Below are positions 17,356-27,055 of a DNA stretch of 64,000 nucleotides, in pieces. Under the pieces are notes generated by a model. That model was not told where the DNA came from, did not search any database, and was given only the letters and a program-made list of their open reading frames with translations. Within the stretch, counting starts at the first letter, position 1, and each line of letters begins with the position of its first letter. Source of the DNA: Lachnospiraceae bacterium (GTDB lineage Bacteria > Bacillota > Clostridia > Lachnospirales > Lachnospiraceae). A program made the position numbers and the translations under genes. The stretch lies in assembly GCA_015057365.1 (NCBI GenBank), contig SVEN01000006.1, positions 1-64,000 on the forward strand. The letters are read 5' to 3'.

Positions 17356-19335
17356 TTACTCCAGCATCTTTTTCTTAAGTTCAAACAACTGGTCACGCAC
17401 CTTTGCCGCCAGCTCGAAGTTCAACTCCGCAGCCGCCGTATTCATCTGCTTCTGCAGCTTCTTCTCCAAAGCCTGCAGCTCCTTCTTCGACATGGACTCC
17501 ATATCCTTTTCGATACCCTGAGTAATCTCTTCGGCCTTCTTGGAAATGGTAATCAGCTCACGCACCGCCTTCTTAATGGTTTGCGGCGTAATCCCGTGCT
17601 CCTCGTTGTACGCCTGCTGGATGGCGCGACGACGTTCCGTCTCGGAAATCGCTTTTTTCATGGAATCCGTCATTACATCCGCATACATCACTACCCGACC
17701 TTCCGCATTACGGGCCGCACGTCCGATGGTCTGAATGAGAGACGTCTCCGAACGTAGGAATCCCTCCTTGTCCGCATCCAAAATCGCCACCAGGCTCACC
17801 TCCGGAATATCCAGACCCTCTCGCAATAGGTTGATACCAACCAGAACATCAAACACATCCATACGCATATCACGAATAATCTCAGAACGCTCCAGCGTAT
17901 CGATATCGGAATGTAAATACTTCACCCGGATGCCAACCTCACGGAGGTAATCCGTCAAATCCTCCGCCATACGCTTCGTCAAAGTGGTAATCAGCACCTT
18001 GCTCTTTTTATCCAGTTCTTTACGAATCTCACCAAGCAAATCGTCAATCTGCCCCGCAGTCGGTCGCACCGACACCTCCGGGTCCAAAAGTCCCGTCGGA
18101 CGAATCACCTGCTCCGTACGGAGAAGCTCATGAGTCTCCTCGTACTCCGACGGCGTTGCGGAAACAAACATCATCTGGTTAATCTTGCTCTCAAACTCTC
18201 CGAAATTTAACGGCCGGTTGTCCAGCGCCGACGGCAAACGAAATCCATAGTCTACAAGTGTAGTCTTTCTTGAACGATCTCCCGCGTGCATACCGCGAAT
18301 CTGGGGTATGGTAATATGGGACTCGTCCACAATAATCAAAAAGTCATCCGGAAAATAATCAATCAGCGTGTGCGGCGTTGCACCTGCCGGCAAACCCGCC
18401 AAATGTCGGGAATAATTCTCGATTCCCGAACAAAAGCCCAGTTCCCGCATCATCTCCACATCAAAAGCGGTACGCTCACCGATACGCTGCGCCTCAATCA
18501 ATTTATCTTCACTCTTAAAAAATTGCACCCGGTCAATCATTTCCGCTTCAATATCAAGCAAGGCACGGTTCATCTGCTCCTGCTCCACCACGTAGTGGGA
18601 CGCCGGAAAAATCACCGTATGCTCCAGCGTACACTTAATCTCACCGGTCAGCACATCAATCTCCGAAATCCTGTCCACTTCGTCTCCGAAAAACTCCACG
18701 CGCAAAGCCGTATCCGCGGAAGAAACCGGGAAAATCTCCACCACGTCGCCCCGCACCCGGAACGTACCGCGCTTAAAGTCCATATCGTTTCGCGTATACT
18801 GAATATCAATCAAACGCCGCAGCACATCGTCTCTGTCCTTCTGCATCCCCGGACGGAGATTCACCGTCATATTCTGATAATCAATCGGGCTGCCGAGACC
18901 GTAAATACAGGAAACGCTGGCCACAATGACCACATCCCGACGCTCGGAAAGAGCCGCCGTGGCCGAGTGACGCAGCTTATCAATCTCATCGTTAATCGCC
19001 GAATCCTTCTCGATATACGTATCCGTAGACGGTACATAGGCCTCCGGCTGGAAATAATCGTAGTAGGACACAAAATACTCCACCGCATTCTCAGGGAAGA
19101 ACTCCTTAAACTCTCCGTAGAGCTGGGCCGCCAGGGTCTTATTGTGCGCTATTACCAAAGTCGGTCTATTTAGTTTTTCAATGACATTTGCCATGGTAAA
19201 TGTCTTACCGGAGCCGGTAACACCAAGCAACGTCTGGAATTGATTGCCTTCTTCAAAACCTCGCACTAGGTCCGAAATCGCCTGCGGCTGGTCGCCGGTG
19301 GGCGCGTAGTCGGAATGTAAAATGAATCTATCCAT
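17356..19335 (-). CDS. uvrB: Excinuclease ABC subunit B
   Basis: The 659-residue helicase-like subunit that verifies damage and recruits UvrC. Walker A is GVTGSGKT near residue 40, the beta-hairpin region [11 protein letters not shown] near 95, helicase motifs include DESH and QTIGRAARN, and the C-terminal UVR domain (coiled coil that binds UvrC) occupies the last 40 residues. The ATG at 19333-19335 is chosen over an in-frame upstream codon because the family start [16 protein letters not shown] lies there and GAGGAGA precedes it. It follows a small MazE-tail-like gene by 28 bases and precedes uvrA. Confidence 0.98.
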   Translation of the reverse strand: MDRFILHSDYAPTGDQPQAISDLVRGFEEGNQFQTLLGVTGSGKTFTMANVIEKLNRPTLVIAHNKTLAAQLYGEFKEFFPENAVEYFVSYYDYFQPEAYVPSTDTYIEKDSAINDEIDKLRHSATAALSERRDVVIVASVSCIYGLGSPIDYQNMTVNLRPGMQKDRDDVLRRLIDIQYTRNDMDFKRGTFRVRGDVVEIFPVSSADTALRVEFFGDEVDRISEIDVLTGEIKCTLEHTVIFPASHYVVEQEQMNRALLDIEAEMIDRVQFFKSEDKLIEAQRIGERTAFDVEMMRELGFCSGIENYSRHLAGLPAGATPHTLIDYFPDDFLIIVDESHITIPQIRGMHAGDRSRKTTLVDYGFRLPSALDNRPLNFGEFESKINQMMFVSATPSEYEETHELLRTEQVIRPTGLLDPEVSVRPTAGQIDDLLGEIRKELDKKSKVLITTLTKRMAEDLTDYLREVGIRVKYLHSDIDTLERSEIIRDMRMDVFDVLVGINLLREGLDIPEVSLVAILDADKEGFLRSETSLIQTIGRAARNAEGRVVMYADVMTDSMKKAISETERRRAIQQAYNEEHGITPQTIKKAVRELITISKKAEEITQGIEKDMESMSKKELQALEKKLQKQMNTAAAELNFELAAKVRDQLFELKKKMLE

Positions 19336-19363
19336 AAAGATCTCCTCATTTATTATATCACAG

Positions 19364-19537
19364 TTACTCGTACCATCTCTCTCTTCCAACTGGTACTCCC
19401 CAATCATACTCTCCGTCCAAGTTTAGTTTACCATCGTACCTCATCGCGCGTTCTTCTAATGTTTTATGCTGAAATGACCGTTCTTCAGAAAACTTGATTT
19501 CTTGATGAATTCCTGTTTCTTCTTTCTGTCCCGGCAT
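19364..19537 (-). CDS. Small protein resembling a MazE antitoxin tail
   Basis: A 57-residue acidic protein. The C-terminal half ([17 protein letters not shown] then [13 protein letters not shown]) follows the pattern LEE-x-YxG-...-W/F-DxGxPVGxE-W seen at the toxin-binding end of MazE/AbrB-type antitoxins. The N-terminal half lacks an AbrB DNA-binding domain. No mazF-like gene is within the window. AGGGG before the ATG at 19535-19537 supports this start; a GTG three codons upstream overlaps the ribosome site. It lies 28 bases before uvrB and probably shares its transcript. The antitoxin link is my inference from a short motif. Confidence 0.6.
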   Translation of the reverse strand: MPGQKEETGIHQEIKFSEERSFQHKTLEERAMRYDGKLNLDGEYDWGVPVGRERWYE

Positions 19538-19713
19538 AACAAACACCCCTTTTTCAGCCCATTGCCTTTACCGAACATACATTCTCTTTATCCTTACTAT
19601 ATCACACATTTTTTTAAATGTACAGCAAAAATTAAAGAAAAACCGCTGTAATTTTCCTCCACAGCAGTTTTCCCACTATTATTATCCTACCACTTCTTTT
19701 CTTATACTTTCCC

Positions 19714-20235
19714 CTACAACCAAATCGCCTCATTTATCGTACTCTGCACCTGCACGTTTTCCACACAGACCAGCTTAACGAGCAGCCAGGCCCGTTCTTC
19801 CTCCGTAAGCTCCCGAAGTTTTTCCGCTTCTTTGGAACTCACAAGGCGTTCCGAAATGCTTTCGATGGCGTCCATTTTGCTTTGTGCCATAATGACGAGG
19901 TTTTCCCAGTTTCTCAGTTTCTCCTGCATAGCTTTATATAACGCCTCTTTGGAACTTTCTCCCACCATGACATCCTTGATTTCATCCAGAGAAAAGCCCA
20001 AGGCCTTCAGTTCCAGTAATGCGGCCAATTGGTGTAGCTGGTCCGGTGTATAGTAACGATAGCCGGATTCGGGATCAATATAAGCCGGTACCAGAATCCC
20101 CTTCTTTTCATAGATACGCACCGCCTTTACGGAAATCTGAAAGAAATCCGCCACTTCTCCGATTTTCAGTAACACTGCTTCTGCATCTTCCTCTATCTGG
20201 TTCTCCTCATGTATCTCTTCATTCTTCTGTTCCAT
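19714..20235 (-). CDS. MerR-family transcriptional regulator
   Basis: A 173-residue regulator. After an acidic 22-residue N-terminal tail, the MerR winged helix (LLKIGEVADFFQISVKAVRI with YEKKGIL, then YRYYTPDQL and ALLELKALGFSLDEIK) is typical, followed by a dimerising coiled coil to about residue 145. The C-terminal effector part is short, so no large ligand domain is present. The gene overlaps the end of the ABC membrane-subunit gene by 17 bases and is last in that operon, so it most likely senses or regulates the transported compound. GGAGGAAA precedes the ATG. Confidence 0.88.
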   Translation of the reverse strand: MEQKNEEIHEENQIEEDAEAVLLKIGEVADFFQISVKAVRIYEKKGILVPAYIDPESGYRYYTPDQLHQLAALLELKALGFSLDEIKDVMVGESSKEALYKAMQEKLRNWENLVIMAQSKMDAIESISERLVSSKEAEKLRELTEEERAWLLVKLVCVENVQVQSTINEAIWL

Positions 20236-21181
20236 AGATTTCCTCCATCCGTTTCAATCCCACACTGTTTTTTCTTACCTCCGCATAGGAATTCAGCCAC
20301 ATCATGCTTCCCATCAGCATTCCGCCCCGGTACTGAAATGCTTCGGTTAAAGTTCCGAAGTCCAGTTCTCCTGTGCTTATCATCTCACATCCCAGGCAAA
20401 ATAGCAAGAGATATCCGCCCCGACTTAACAGCATCTGTAACAGTTCTCCCAAGGTTTTTCTCACATTGCTACTCAGGCGGGCCTTCACGATAGAAAGACT
20501 GCTTTCCCTGTACCGCGCAAGCAACAACTCCTCCGCCTCGTACAACCGTATGGTATCCCCGCACTCCACCGTGGTTTCCAGATAAACCGTGGCTTGTTCC
20601 ATGGTTTCCTGTGCCTCCCCTGCCAGCAGCTCCATAGGTCGCACCACAAACCGTTGTCGCAAAAACACATGGGGCACCAATACCGCCAGTTCCACCGACA
20701 ACAAAAGCAAGCTGATTCTTCCGAACAGCACCGCCGTCACCGCAACCCGGACCGTTGCAAACACCAGATGCGGCAAATTTAACGCCCCTGTCAGAAGATT
20801 CAAGGTCATGGTCACGTCGCTGTTTAACCGTGTCAGCCATGCACCGGTAGTCTTTTCTTCGATTCGTTCCATAGGCAACCTTAACATAGACTCAAATAAA
20901 AACTGCTTCAGTTTTCCCACCAGCTTTGCGGAAAACACGGCAAACTGCCCCCACAACGTTCCGTTATAAAGAAACAGGCACAAAGTTGCCACACCGAACA
21001 GCGCGCAGGTCATCCATAATCCTCTTTCGTCTCCCCCTTCAATCGCCCGAAACACGTGCCGCAAAAAAAGGGCGTTGATGATACATAACACCGTATCCAC
21101 CGGACATCGTAGCAAGAGCAGGACACAATAGGTCACTGCTCCGCCCAGGCGCCCGAACACCCGGCTAAGACTCTTTCTCAA
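20219..21181 (-). CDS. ABC transporter membrane subunit without ATPase domain
   Basis: A 320-residue integral membrane protein of the type 1 ABC exporter fold. Hydrophobic helices fall near residues 18-40, 58-80, 130-150, 155-175 and 250-275, with coupling-helix-like stretches between. It stops where the ATP-binding domain of a full exporter would begin. Translation starts at TTG with AGGAGGG 8 bases before it, inside the end of the ATPase gene (17-base overlap). It probably pairs with the other membrane subunit (21784-22755) around the single ATPase of the operon. Substrate and direction are unknown. Confidence 0.82.
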   Translation of the reverse strand: MRKSLSRVFGRLGGAVTYCVLLLLRCPVDTVLCIINALFLRHVFRAIEGGDERGLWMTCALFGVATLCLFLYNGTLWGQFAVFSAKLVGKLKQFLFESMLRLPMERIEEKTTGAWLTRLNSDVTMTLNLLTGALNLPHLVFATVRVAVTAVLFGRISLLLLSVELAVLVPHVFLRQRFVVRPMELLAGEAQETMEQATVYLETTVECGDTIRLYEAEELLLARYRESSLSIVKARLSSNVRKTLGELLQMLLSRGGYLLLFCLGCEMISTGELDFGTLTEAFQYRGGMLMGSMMWLNSYAEVRKNSVGLKRMEEIYGTEE

Positions 21182-21809
21182 ACAGCTTTCCCTCCTTTAA
21201 CACCAGTATTCTGTCATAATTTTGTATCGTTTCTTCCCGGTGTGTCACATGAATCACCGTCTTCCCTTCCGTCAGGCGGTCCATGGCCCGCAAAAGTGCC
21301 TCTGCCATCTCCCCGTCCAGTGCAGAGGTCGGTTCGTCCAACAGCACCACCGGCGCATCCTTTGCAATGGCCCTTGCTATGGCAATCCGTTGTGCCTGTC
21401 CACCGGAAAGATTGCCGCCCCGTTCTCCCACAAGGCTGTCAAGCCCATCCGGCAACTCTCTCACCCATTCTTCCAGTTGTGCGGCCCGCACCGCTTCCCA
21501 CACTTTTTCCTCCGCCATCGGATGGCCGCATGTAATATTCTCCCTTATGGGCAAGGGAAACAGCCCCGGGGTCTGCATGACCATGGCCACCTGCTTCCGT
21601 ATACCTTCCGGCGCACACTCTCCCGCCACCTCACAAAAACCTTCCTTTACCGGATACAGTCCCGCAAGAATCTTTAACAGCGTGCTTTTTCCGCAGCCAC
21701 TGACTCCTAAAATTCCGATGTGTTCTTTTTCACGAACCGTTAGCGAAATCTTATCCAAAATCTTTTTCTCTCCGTAGCTAAAACTAATCTCCCGTAACAG
21801 CACACTCAT
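21165..21809 (-). CDS. ABC transporter ATP-binding protein
   Basis: A 214-residue stand-alone nucleotide-binding domain. Walker A GVSGCGKST is near residue 35, the Q-loop in VMVMQTPGLFP near 77, the ABC signature LSGGQAQR near 133, Walker B VVLLDEPTSALD near 155, and the H-loop histidine in VIHVTHREE near 188. All catalytic residues are intact. The gene overlaps both flanking membrane-subunit genes (26 and 17 bases), implying translational coupling and fixed stoichiometry. It most likely forms a homodimer serving both membrane subunits. Confidence 0.92.
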   Translation of the reverse strand: MSVLLREISFSYGEKKILDKISLTVREKEHIGILGVSGCGKSTLLKILAGLYPVKEGFCEVAGECAPEGIRKQVAMVMQTPGLFPLPIRENITCGHPMAEEKVWEAVRAAQLEEWVRELPDGLDSLVGERGGNLSGGQAQRIAIARAIAKDAPVVLLDEPTSALDGEMAEALLRAMDRLTEGKTVIHVTHREETIQNYDRILVLKEGKLFEKES

Positions 21810-22755
21810 GTTCCCGCTCTCCTTCCGTCTCCATGCTCTCCCATACCCGTTCCAAATTCCCGCAAAAACGTCTGAAATTCGCCAGATGCACCGAAATATT
21901 AATCATCACCCCGGACACATTCCCCGACAGATTAATAAACACATACAACATCCCGATGGAAAGCGTTCCCTTAAAAACCATCCTGCCTCCCACCAACATC
22001 AACAACACCAGCGGAATACAGGACAGCATACCCGAAACCGACATCAGCCTTGCTTTCGTTTTCTCCTGCGTTACCACCGCATTCTTCCATCCGTCAATCC
22101 GCGACCTGTAACTCTCTTTCAACAGCCCTTCCGCCGCATAAATCCGCACCACCGGAAACAGGGAAAGAAGCGTCCCCGCCACTCCGTTCATCTTCTTTTG
22201 CTGCTCCTGTTCCCTCTTGGTATAACGGTAAATTACCTTACCGGAAAGTGTAGTATACACCGCCATTCCCGCCACGGGAATCAGATACAAAAGCGTCAGC
22301 TTTGCATTCTGCGTCAGCAAAAACACCAAGTTAAACACAAAATTGACAACCGTGGTACACAGCGTAAATAAATTGTCCGATATGTAACGGTTAATATCCT
22401 CCATCTCGTTTTGCTGGACGGAAATCAATTCCGCCGAGTTTTCTTTCGCAAGGTCAGCATAATCTCTTCTCATTGTCACCCTTGCCAGCCTCATGCGCAA
22501 ATCATGCACCGCATATTCTCCCGCATAACCGGCAAAAAACTGCATTGCTCCCTGGAACAATGCCGCCGTCACCAGGAATCCGACACACCATGCAACGCAG
22601 GACCCTTCCAATCCGCTTCCCGCCTGTACGCCGTCAATCATCACCGCCAGATTCTTATTCCACAATAATGTACTGACGACCGAGCCCACACAGCAAAGCA
22701 AAGTCAATAGAACGGTTCCTTTCCGATTTTGGAATAGTTTGAATACAAAGGTCAT
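21784..22755 (-). CDS. ABC transporter membrane subunit
   Basis: A 323-residue exporter-fold membrane protein with predicted helices near residues 14-36, 50-72, 125-145, 150-170, 235-260 and 265-285. It ends in a polar tail at the point where a fused ATPase would begin; the following gene supplies that domain. It is the first gene of the operon (GAGGGGATG start region) and overlaps the ATPase gene by 26 bases. The pair looks like a canonical exporter split into two ORFs. No substrate motif is visible. Confidence 0.82.
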   Translation of the reverse strand: MTFVFKLFQNRKGTVLLTLLCCVGSVVSTLLWNKNLAVMIDGVQAGSGLEGSCVAWCVGFLVTAALFQGAMQFFAGYAGEYAVHDLRMRLARVTMRRDYADLAKENSAELISVQQNEMEDINRYISDNLFTLCTTVVNFVFNLVFLLTQNAKLTLLYLIPVAGMAVYTTLSGKVIYRYTKREQEQQKKMNGVAGTLLSLFPVVRIYAAEGLLKESYRSRIDGWKNAVVTQEKTKARLMSVSGMLSCIPLVLLMLVGGRMVFKGTLSIGMLYVFINLSGNVSGVMINISVHLANFRRFCGNLERVWESMETEGEREHECAVTGD

Positions 22756-22867
22756 CCCCTCATCTCCCTCTCTTTCTTTTCTCCGGGTACAATCTTCCGT
22801 CCTTCTGACCTCATCTTAAACTATGTCCTCGGGACAGAGTCAAGAGCGTTACATTTTTAATTAACAA

Positions 22868-22911
22868 AAGGCAGTGACATCTACGATTGAAAACCGTAGG
22901 TATCACTGCCC
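22868..22911 (-). terminator. Hairpin terminator after the C11 peptidase gene
   Basis: On the minus strand GGCAGTGATACCTACG pairs with CGTAGATGTCACTGCC (two mismatches) over a short loop and is followed by TTTTGTTAATT. It lies about 80 bases past the peptidase stop and before the ABC operon start. Confidence 0.75.
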
Positions 22912-22987
22912 AACTGTTAAAAACCTTCCTTATCTTTTCATCATCACAAGCGGATGGTATTCCTCTTGCCGATACACTTTTCTTCCA

Positions 22988-25453
22988 TTACTCCGTAAAC
23001 GCCTCTGTCCAGTACTGCTGGTTATAAATGTCCGTGAAGCGGAAGGTTACCTTTACATCCCCTTCACCTACATCCACGTTGCTGATAAGCATGTTGTCCG
23101 TTACCGTCATCTGCTCGCCCAGATAGTAGCTGTCCATGTACTCGCCGTCGTAGGAATAGTAGTCACACAGGAAATCCAAGGTGTCACCCACCTGAAGTTC
23201 ACCCATCGCCTTTGCCACGGTCTCCGTCTCACCCTCGGTGTATACGGCACGTGCCCCCGCGATGTAACCGTAAGGATTTGCATTATCAAATACCAAAATG
23301 AGGTCCACACGATTGCCGTTTAACAACGCCGGTACGCGACCGGTAATACTGTAATTCACGCCGTCGTCCATGGTATCCAGATAGTAGTACGCCACCGGTT
23401 GACCGTTGATGGCAAGCCAGGTACGGTCCGTATCACCGATTAAATCACCGTTTTTATCAAACTCAAATACATTGTCAAATCCTAAATCCACATAGCCTTC
23501 GCCGTCGTCATAGAACATATTCATCTCAAGGCCGTGTACCAGACTCCACTGCGCCTCGGAAAGATGCAATACTCTCTGTCCCGCACTGTTTTCGGTCCAC
23601 ACAAGTGCGGATGCGTCAAAGTAATTGTTGGACAGGTAGGTTGCCATGGCATCCGTATCCATTTCGCTTTCGCTGAAGAAATCGATATTTCCTCTGTCCA
23701 GGCCCTCGATATTTCCCCGGTTGCTTAAAAAGCTGCCAAGCAAGCTTCCGATAAGATCGGCACTGCCGCCGGAGCTGCTCTGACTGCTGCCACCGCCAAG
23801 CAAGTTACCCAATAAGGACGGCAACGCAGAGGTGGTACCGCCGGCAGAGGTCTGACCGCCCACTTCGAGGCTGGCAAACTCCTGAATACAACGGGCATAT
23901 TCCTTATCCATTCCGATTGCTTCATAGGTATCCACCACGTTATCTACCGCAGATACCTTCTTATACGGGAAGTAAATGGACAAACCATAAGCATTGGTCA
24001 TGTCGCTTGACGTACGGTTGTACTTAACGGCAGCAAGCAAGGTCTCCGCCAACTCTTCTCCCGCCTCGGTTCCCATATTCTTTGCCAAATGTACCAGGTC
24101 CACCTGGTCGATAGCGGATGCCTGGGCAAATTCTCTTGTATTGTAACGGGCATCGGACACCGTCTTATACCCGTCATTTTTAATCAGCTGACTGGCAGAC
24201 TTGGAAAATGCCTTAAAATCTTCCGGTACCGTTTTTTCCAGCTCCGCCAAATCCACTACGGAAAGAGTGGTCTTCTGGCCTCTGCACTTTACCGCGCAGG
24301 TTTCTACAAAATCATCTACAATGTTCTTACCGATATCAAGAGTTGCCATGGATGTATCCGCACCCAGCGCCGTCAGCCAGTCGGTGTAGTACCAACCCAC
24401 ACCCGGCTCCGTCTCCTCGGAAGCAATCATGTAATCCGCATAATCGGTCAGCATAAGCGCTGTTTCCAACGTTGCCATCAGGCAGGCGTCAAAGCCCACA
24501 AAATCAAAGGTTACGCCGCTCTTTTTCAGTGCCTGGTTGATTTCGGACAAATCCATGGAACCGGACGTTTTAAACTTCTCATCATAACCGTAGCCGTTGA
24601 TGGAACCGGAACCGTGGTCCCAGAAAATCAGCTGATTACGGTTCGCCGGATAATTTTCATCACACCACTTAATAAAGCCGGTCAAAGTATTCGGGTCAGT
24701 CATGGAAACGGCCTTATACTCCTTGAGCAGCTGCATCTTTCCGTCCTTTATCCGGTAAATCTGGTTCTTGGTACTGCTCACCACATTGTTCTGCCACTTA
24801 GAGCAACCGCCGGTATACACCAACAGGTTGATATTCTCGCCCAAATCTGCGGCAAGCATCTCCTGCAAATCGGAAGTTCCCATACCCGCACGGGACTCCA
24901 GGTCGGTACCGCACATATACACCATAATCGTTACTTCATCTTTGCCCTTACCGAGAATCTCGGTGCGTTTTTCTCTGGCACCCTTTGCCACGGTAGTATT
25001 CAACTTACTCGTATTACTTTCCAAATCCCAACCGGTGCTGGTGGTACCACTGTTTAAGCCCCCCAGCAATGTGCCGAGATTTCCCAAACTGCTCAAATCT
25101 CCCAACACAGAAGAACCACCGCCGGAGGAACCGCCTCCAAGCAAATCTCCCAGTACAGAGGACCCGCCTCCTGACGAATCTCCGGAATCGGAGCCGCCCC
25201 CGAGCAATCCCGCCAGGCCGCCTCCGCCGCCCAAAAGCAGCACAGCTACCACTATAATAATCATCAACATGGAGCCTTTTCCGCCGGAGGAACGGGTTCC
25301 TCTGCCGGAATAACCGCCACCGCTGCTACTCATGCTTCCGCTCGGTCTGCTGTCTCCTACCGGCCCGGTTCCAAGGCCGCTGCCGCGACGTTTTACGCCC
25401 TTGCTGCCCCCGGTCACATATTTTTGTCTGGCTCTCGGTCTGTTATTTGCCAT
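22988..25453 (-). CDS. Clostripain-family (C11) cysteine peptidase, membrane-anchored
   Basis: An 821-residue protein with a basic Gly/Ser-rich cytoplasmic N-terminus (1-60), one transmembrane helix (about 61-82), a low-complexity region with LLGGGSS repeats (about 83-140), and a peptidase C11 domain (about 165-480). The catalytic histidine is in FWDHGSGS and the cysteine in FDACLMA, in the correct order. A second LLGGG/SSGG linker leads to a C-terminal beta-rich domain. C11 enzymes cleave after Arg or Lys. The topology places the domain outside the cell. GAGGG precedes the ATG. It is a single-gene unit divergent from the CE1 esterase. Confidence 0.88.
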   Translation of the reverse strand: MANNRPRARQKYVTGGSKGVKRRGSGLGTGPVGDSRPSGSMSSSGGGYSGRGTRSSGGKGSMLMIIIVVAVLLLGGGGGLAGLLGGGSDSGDSSGGGSSVLGDLLGGGSSGGGSSVLGDLSSLGNLGTLLGGLNSGTTSTGWDLESNTSKLNTTVAKGAREKRTEILGKGKDEVTIMVYMCGTDLESRAGMGTSDLQEMLAADLGENINLLVYTGGCSKWQNNVVSSTKNQIYRIKDGKMQLLKEYKAVSMTDPNTLTGFIKWCDENYPANRNQLIFWDHGSGSINGYGYDEKFKTSGSMDLSEINQALKKSGVTFDFVGFDACLMATLETALMLTDYADYMIASEETEPGVGWYYTDWLTALGADTSMATLDIGKNIVDDFVETCAVKCRGQKTTLSVVDLAELEKTVPEDFKAFSKSASQLIKNDGYKTVSDARYNTREFAQASAIDQVDLVHLAKNMGTEAGEELAETLLAAVKYNRTSSDMTNAYGLSIYFPYKKVSAVDNVVDTYEAIGMDKEYARCIQEFASLEVGGQTSAGGTTSALPSLLGNLLGGGSSQSSSGGSADLIGSLLGSFLSNRGNIEGLDRGNIDFFSESEMDTDAMATYLSNNYFDASALVWTENSAGQRVLHLSEAQWSLVHGLEMNMFYDDGEGYVDLGFDNVFEFDKNGDLIGDTDRTWLAINGQPVAYYYLDTMDDGVNYSITGRVPALLNGNRVDLILVFDNANPYGYIAGARAVYTEGETETVAKAMGELQVGDTLDFLCDYYSYDGEYMDSYYLGEQMTVTDNMLISNVDVGEGDVKVTFRFTDIYNQQYWTEAFTE

Positions 25454-25641
25454 AATTTAACCCTCGCTTTTGTAAAATTTCCTTCCGGATATCCTTTTCC
25501 ATAGCATATCACATTTTGGGCAAAAAAGAAAATCCTTTTTTCCCTTTCTATATATCGTCCCTTCCTGCCGTTTTCTGAATTAATTTTTGAAATCACATTG
25601 CACTCCGTAGAAAAATAAGGTAAGATAACACCAGAAGACGC

Positions 25642-25669
25642 ATTTGGAGCGCCATCCCGCGCTCCAAAT
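25642..25669 (+). promoter_or_regulatory. 5' leader hairpin of the esterase gene
   Basis: ATTTGGAGCGC (25642-25652) and GCGCTCCAAAT (25659-25669) form a perfect 11-bp stem with a 6-base loop, 16 bases before the AAAGGAG ribosome site. It could stabilise the mRNA or bind a regulator; no T-run follows, so it is not a simple terminator. Confidence 0.6.
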
Positions 25670-25695
25670 ACATTTGAAGACCAAAGGAGATTCTT

Positions 25696-26898
25696 ATGAA
25701 GAAATCATTATTCTTTTTACTTATGGCTGCTGCACTGACACTGGCAGGCTGTAGCAGCAAGCCGGTAGAACCGGCCGTTGACAACACACAACACACGCCG
25801 GCACCGACCGCTTCTCTTGATGAGACGGAGGCCCCGGATGCCACGGCAACCCCGGAACCGACCAATACGCCGCGTCCGACCAAGACGCCACGCCCAACAC
25901 CGACCAAACGACCGACCTCTACACCGGTTCCGACGGTTACACCGGAGCCGACACCGATTCCGGTAACTCCGACTCCGCCGCTTTTTACTTATGACAGAGC
26001 GCGTACTTACACGAATAATGCACCGTCAAAAAATATGCCGAACTATTTATATAACAACGACGCACCGCAAGGCTCCGTCATCAACTTTACCTATGAAACA
26101 AGAAATCACAAAGTCGATAACGGTAAGGTGTATCAAAAATCCGCACTGGTTTACCTTCCGGCCTCCTATGACGAAAACGACACCGAGACCAAGTACAATG
26201 TGCTGTACCTGATGCACGGCGGCGGAGATTCTCCGAAGTGGTTTTTAGGCGGTGAGGGCTTAAAGAGCAAGTTTACCCGTATGCTGGACCATATGATTTA
26301 TACCGGCGAAATCGAGCCGATGATTGTCTGTGCCGTATCCTACTACACCGAGTACAGCAACGACGCCACAAGAAACTGTCTGGACTTCCACTATGAATTG
26401 ATGAACGATGTGGTTCCGGTGCTGGAGACCAGGTTCCATACTCACGCAGAGGATGTAACTCCGGCAGGCTTGGCAGCCTCCAGAACCCACCGTGCCTTCG
26501 GTGGATTCTCCATGGGCGGCGTTACCACCTGGTCCGTATTTGAGCATTGTCTGAATGAATTTGCCTACTTTATGCCGATGAGCGGCGACTGTTGGGCTAT
26601 GGGTATGACCGCAGGCAGCAGTAAAGCAACGCAGACCGCACAACATTTGGCAGATAAAGTAGCCGAAAGCGGAAAGAATGCAGAGGAGTTCTTTATCTAC
26701 TCCGGTTGCGGCACCAGCGATTCCGCCAACCCGAACTTAACGCCGCAGATCAATGCCATGAAGCTTCTCACGGATACCTTCCAGTACTGTGACAACTTCG
26801 CCAACGGCAATCTGTACCAATGTATCGTACCGGGCGGGCATGACGTTAACTCCGTCAATCAGGTACTGTACAACGGTGTACCGAAGCTGTTCCACTAA
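25696..26898 (+). CDS. CE1-type esterase lipoprotein (feruloyl esterase-like)
   Basis: A 400-residue surface esterase. A lipoprotein signal peptide ends in LAGC (Cys19), followed by a Pro/Thr-rich linker (about 30-95, TPRPTKTPRPTPT-like) and an alpha/beta-hydrolase domain. The nucleophile is Ser272 in GGFSMGG, the oxyanion loop is LMHGGGD, and the C-terminal histidine lies in PGGHDVNS. This is the esterase-D/carbohydrate esterase 1 pattern of feruloyl and acetyl-xylan esterases. It should act outside the cell on plant wall esters. AAAGGAG precedes the ATG; leader hairpin and terminator make it monocistronic. Confidence 0.9.
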   Translation: MKKSLFFLLMAAALTLAGCSSKPVEPAVDNTQHTPAPTASLDETEAPDATATPEPTNTPRPTKTPRPTPTKRPTSTPVPTVTPEPTPIPVTPTPPLFTYDRARTYTNNAPSKNMPNYLYNNDAPQGSVINFTYETRNHKVDNGKVYQKSALVYLPASYDENDTETKYNVLYLMHGGGDSPKWFLGGEGLKSKFTRMLDHMIYTGEIEPMIVCAVSYYTEYSNDATRNCLDFHYELMNDVVPVLETRFHTHAEDVTPAGLAASRTHRAFGGFSMGGVTTWSVFEHCLNEFAYFMPMSGDCWAMGMTAGSSKATQTAQHLADKVAESGKNAEEFFIYSGCGTSDSANPNLTPQINAMKLLTDTFQYCDNFANGNLYQCIVPGGHDVNSVNQVLYNGVPKLFH

Positions 26899-26924
26899 TC
26901 CATTATATTCCTTTTTACTTTTAT

Positions 26925-26978
26925 CATAGAGGGTACTCTCCGCGCCATTTGGCAAGGAAGTTCCCTCTATGTTTTTTT
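26925..26978 (+). terminator. Esterase terminator
   Basis: CATAGAGGG (26925-26933) pairs exactly with CCCTCTATG (26963-26971), followed by TTTTTTT. Confidence 0.88.
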
Positions 26979-27055
26979 CGGATTTTACTACACATCCTTT
27001 CCTTAATATTTTCTTACATTTTTCTGAATTGTTTCTTTTATATATTCTTTTTGTA

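Noticed and set aside
20219-22755. Frameshifted single ABC exporter
   Set aside because: Each ORF has its own ribosome site and complete domain ends, and overlaps are typical of translational coupling, so separate genes are preferred.
24089-25057. Long open frame opposite the C11 peptidase gene
   Set aside because: It is a shadow of a strongly supported gene with peptidase motifs; no ribosome site or family match.
25780-25985. Repeat array in the ACNCCG-rich DNA of the esterase gene
   Set aside because: It encodes a Pro/Thr linker in frame; the DNA periodicity follows from codons, not from a CRISPR or iteron array.
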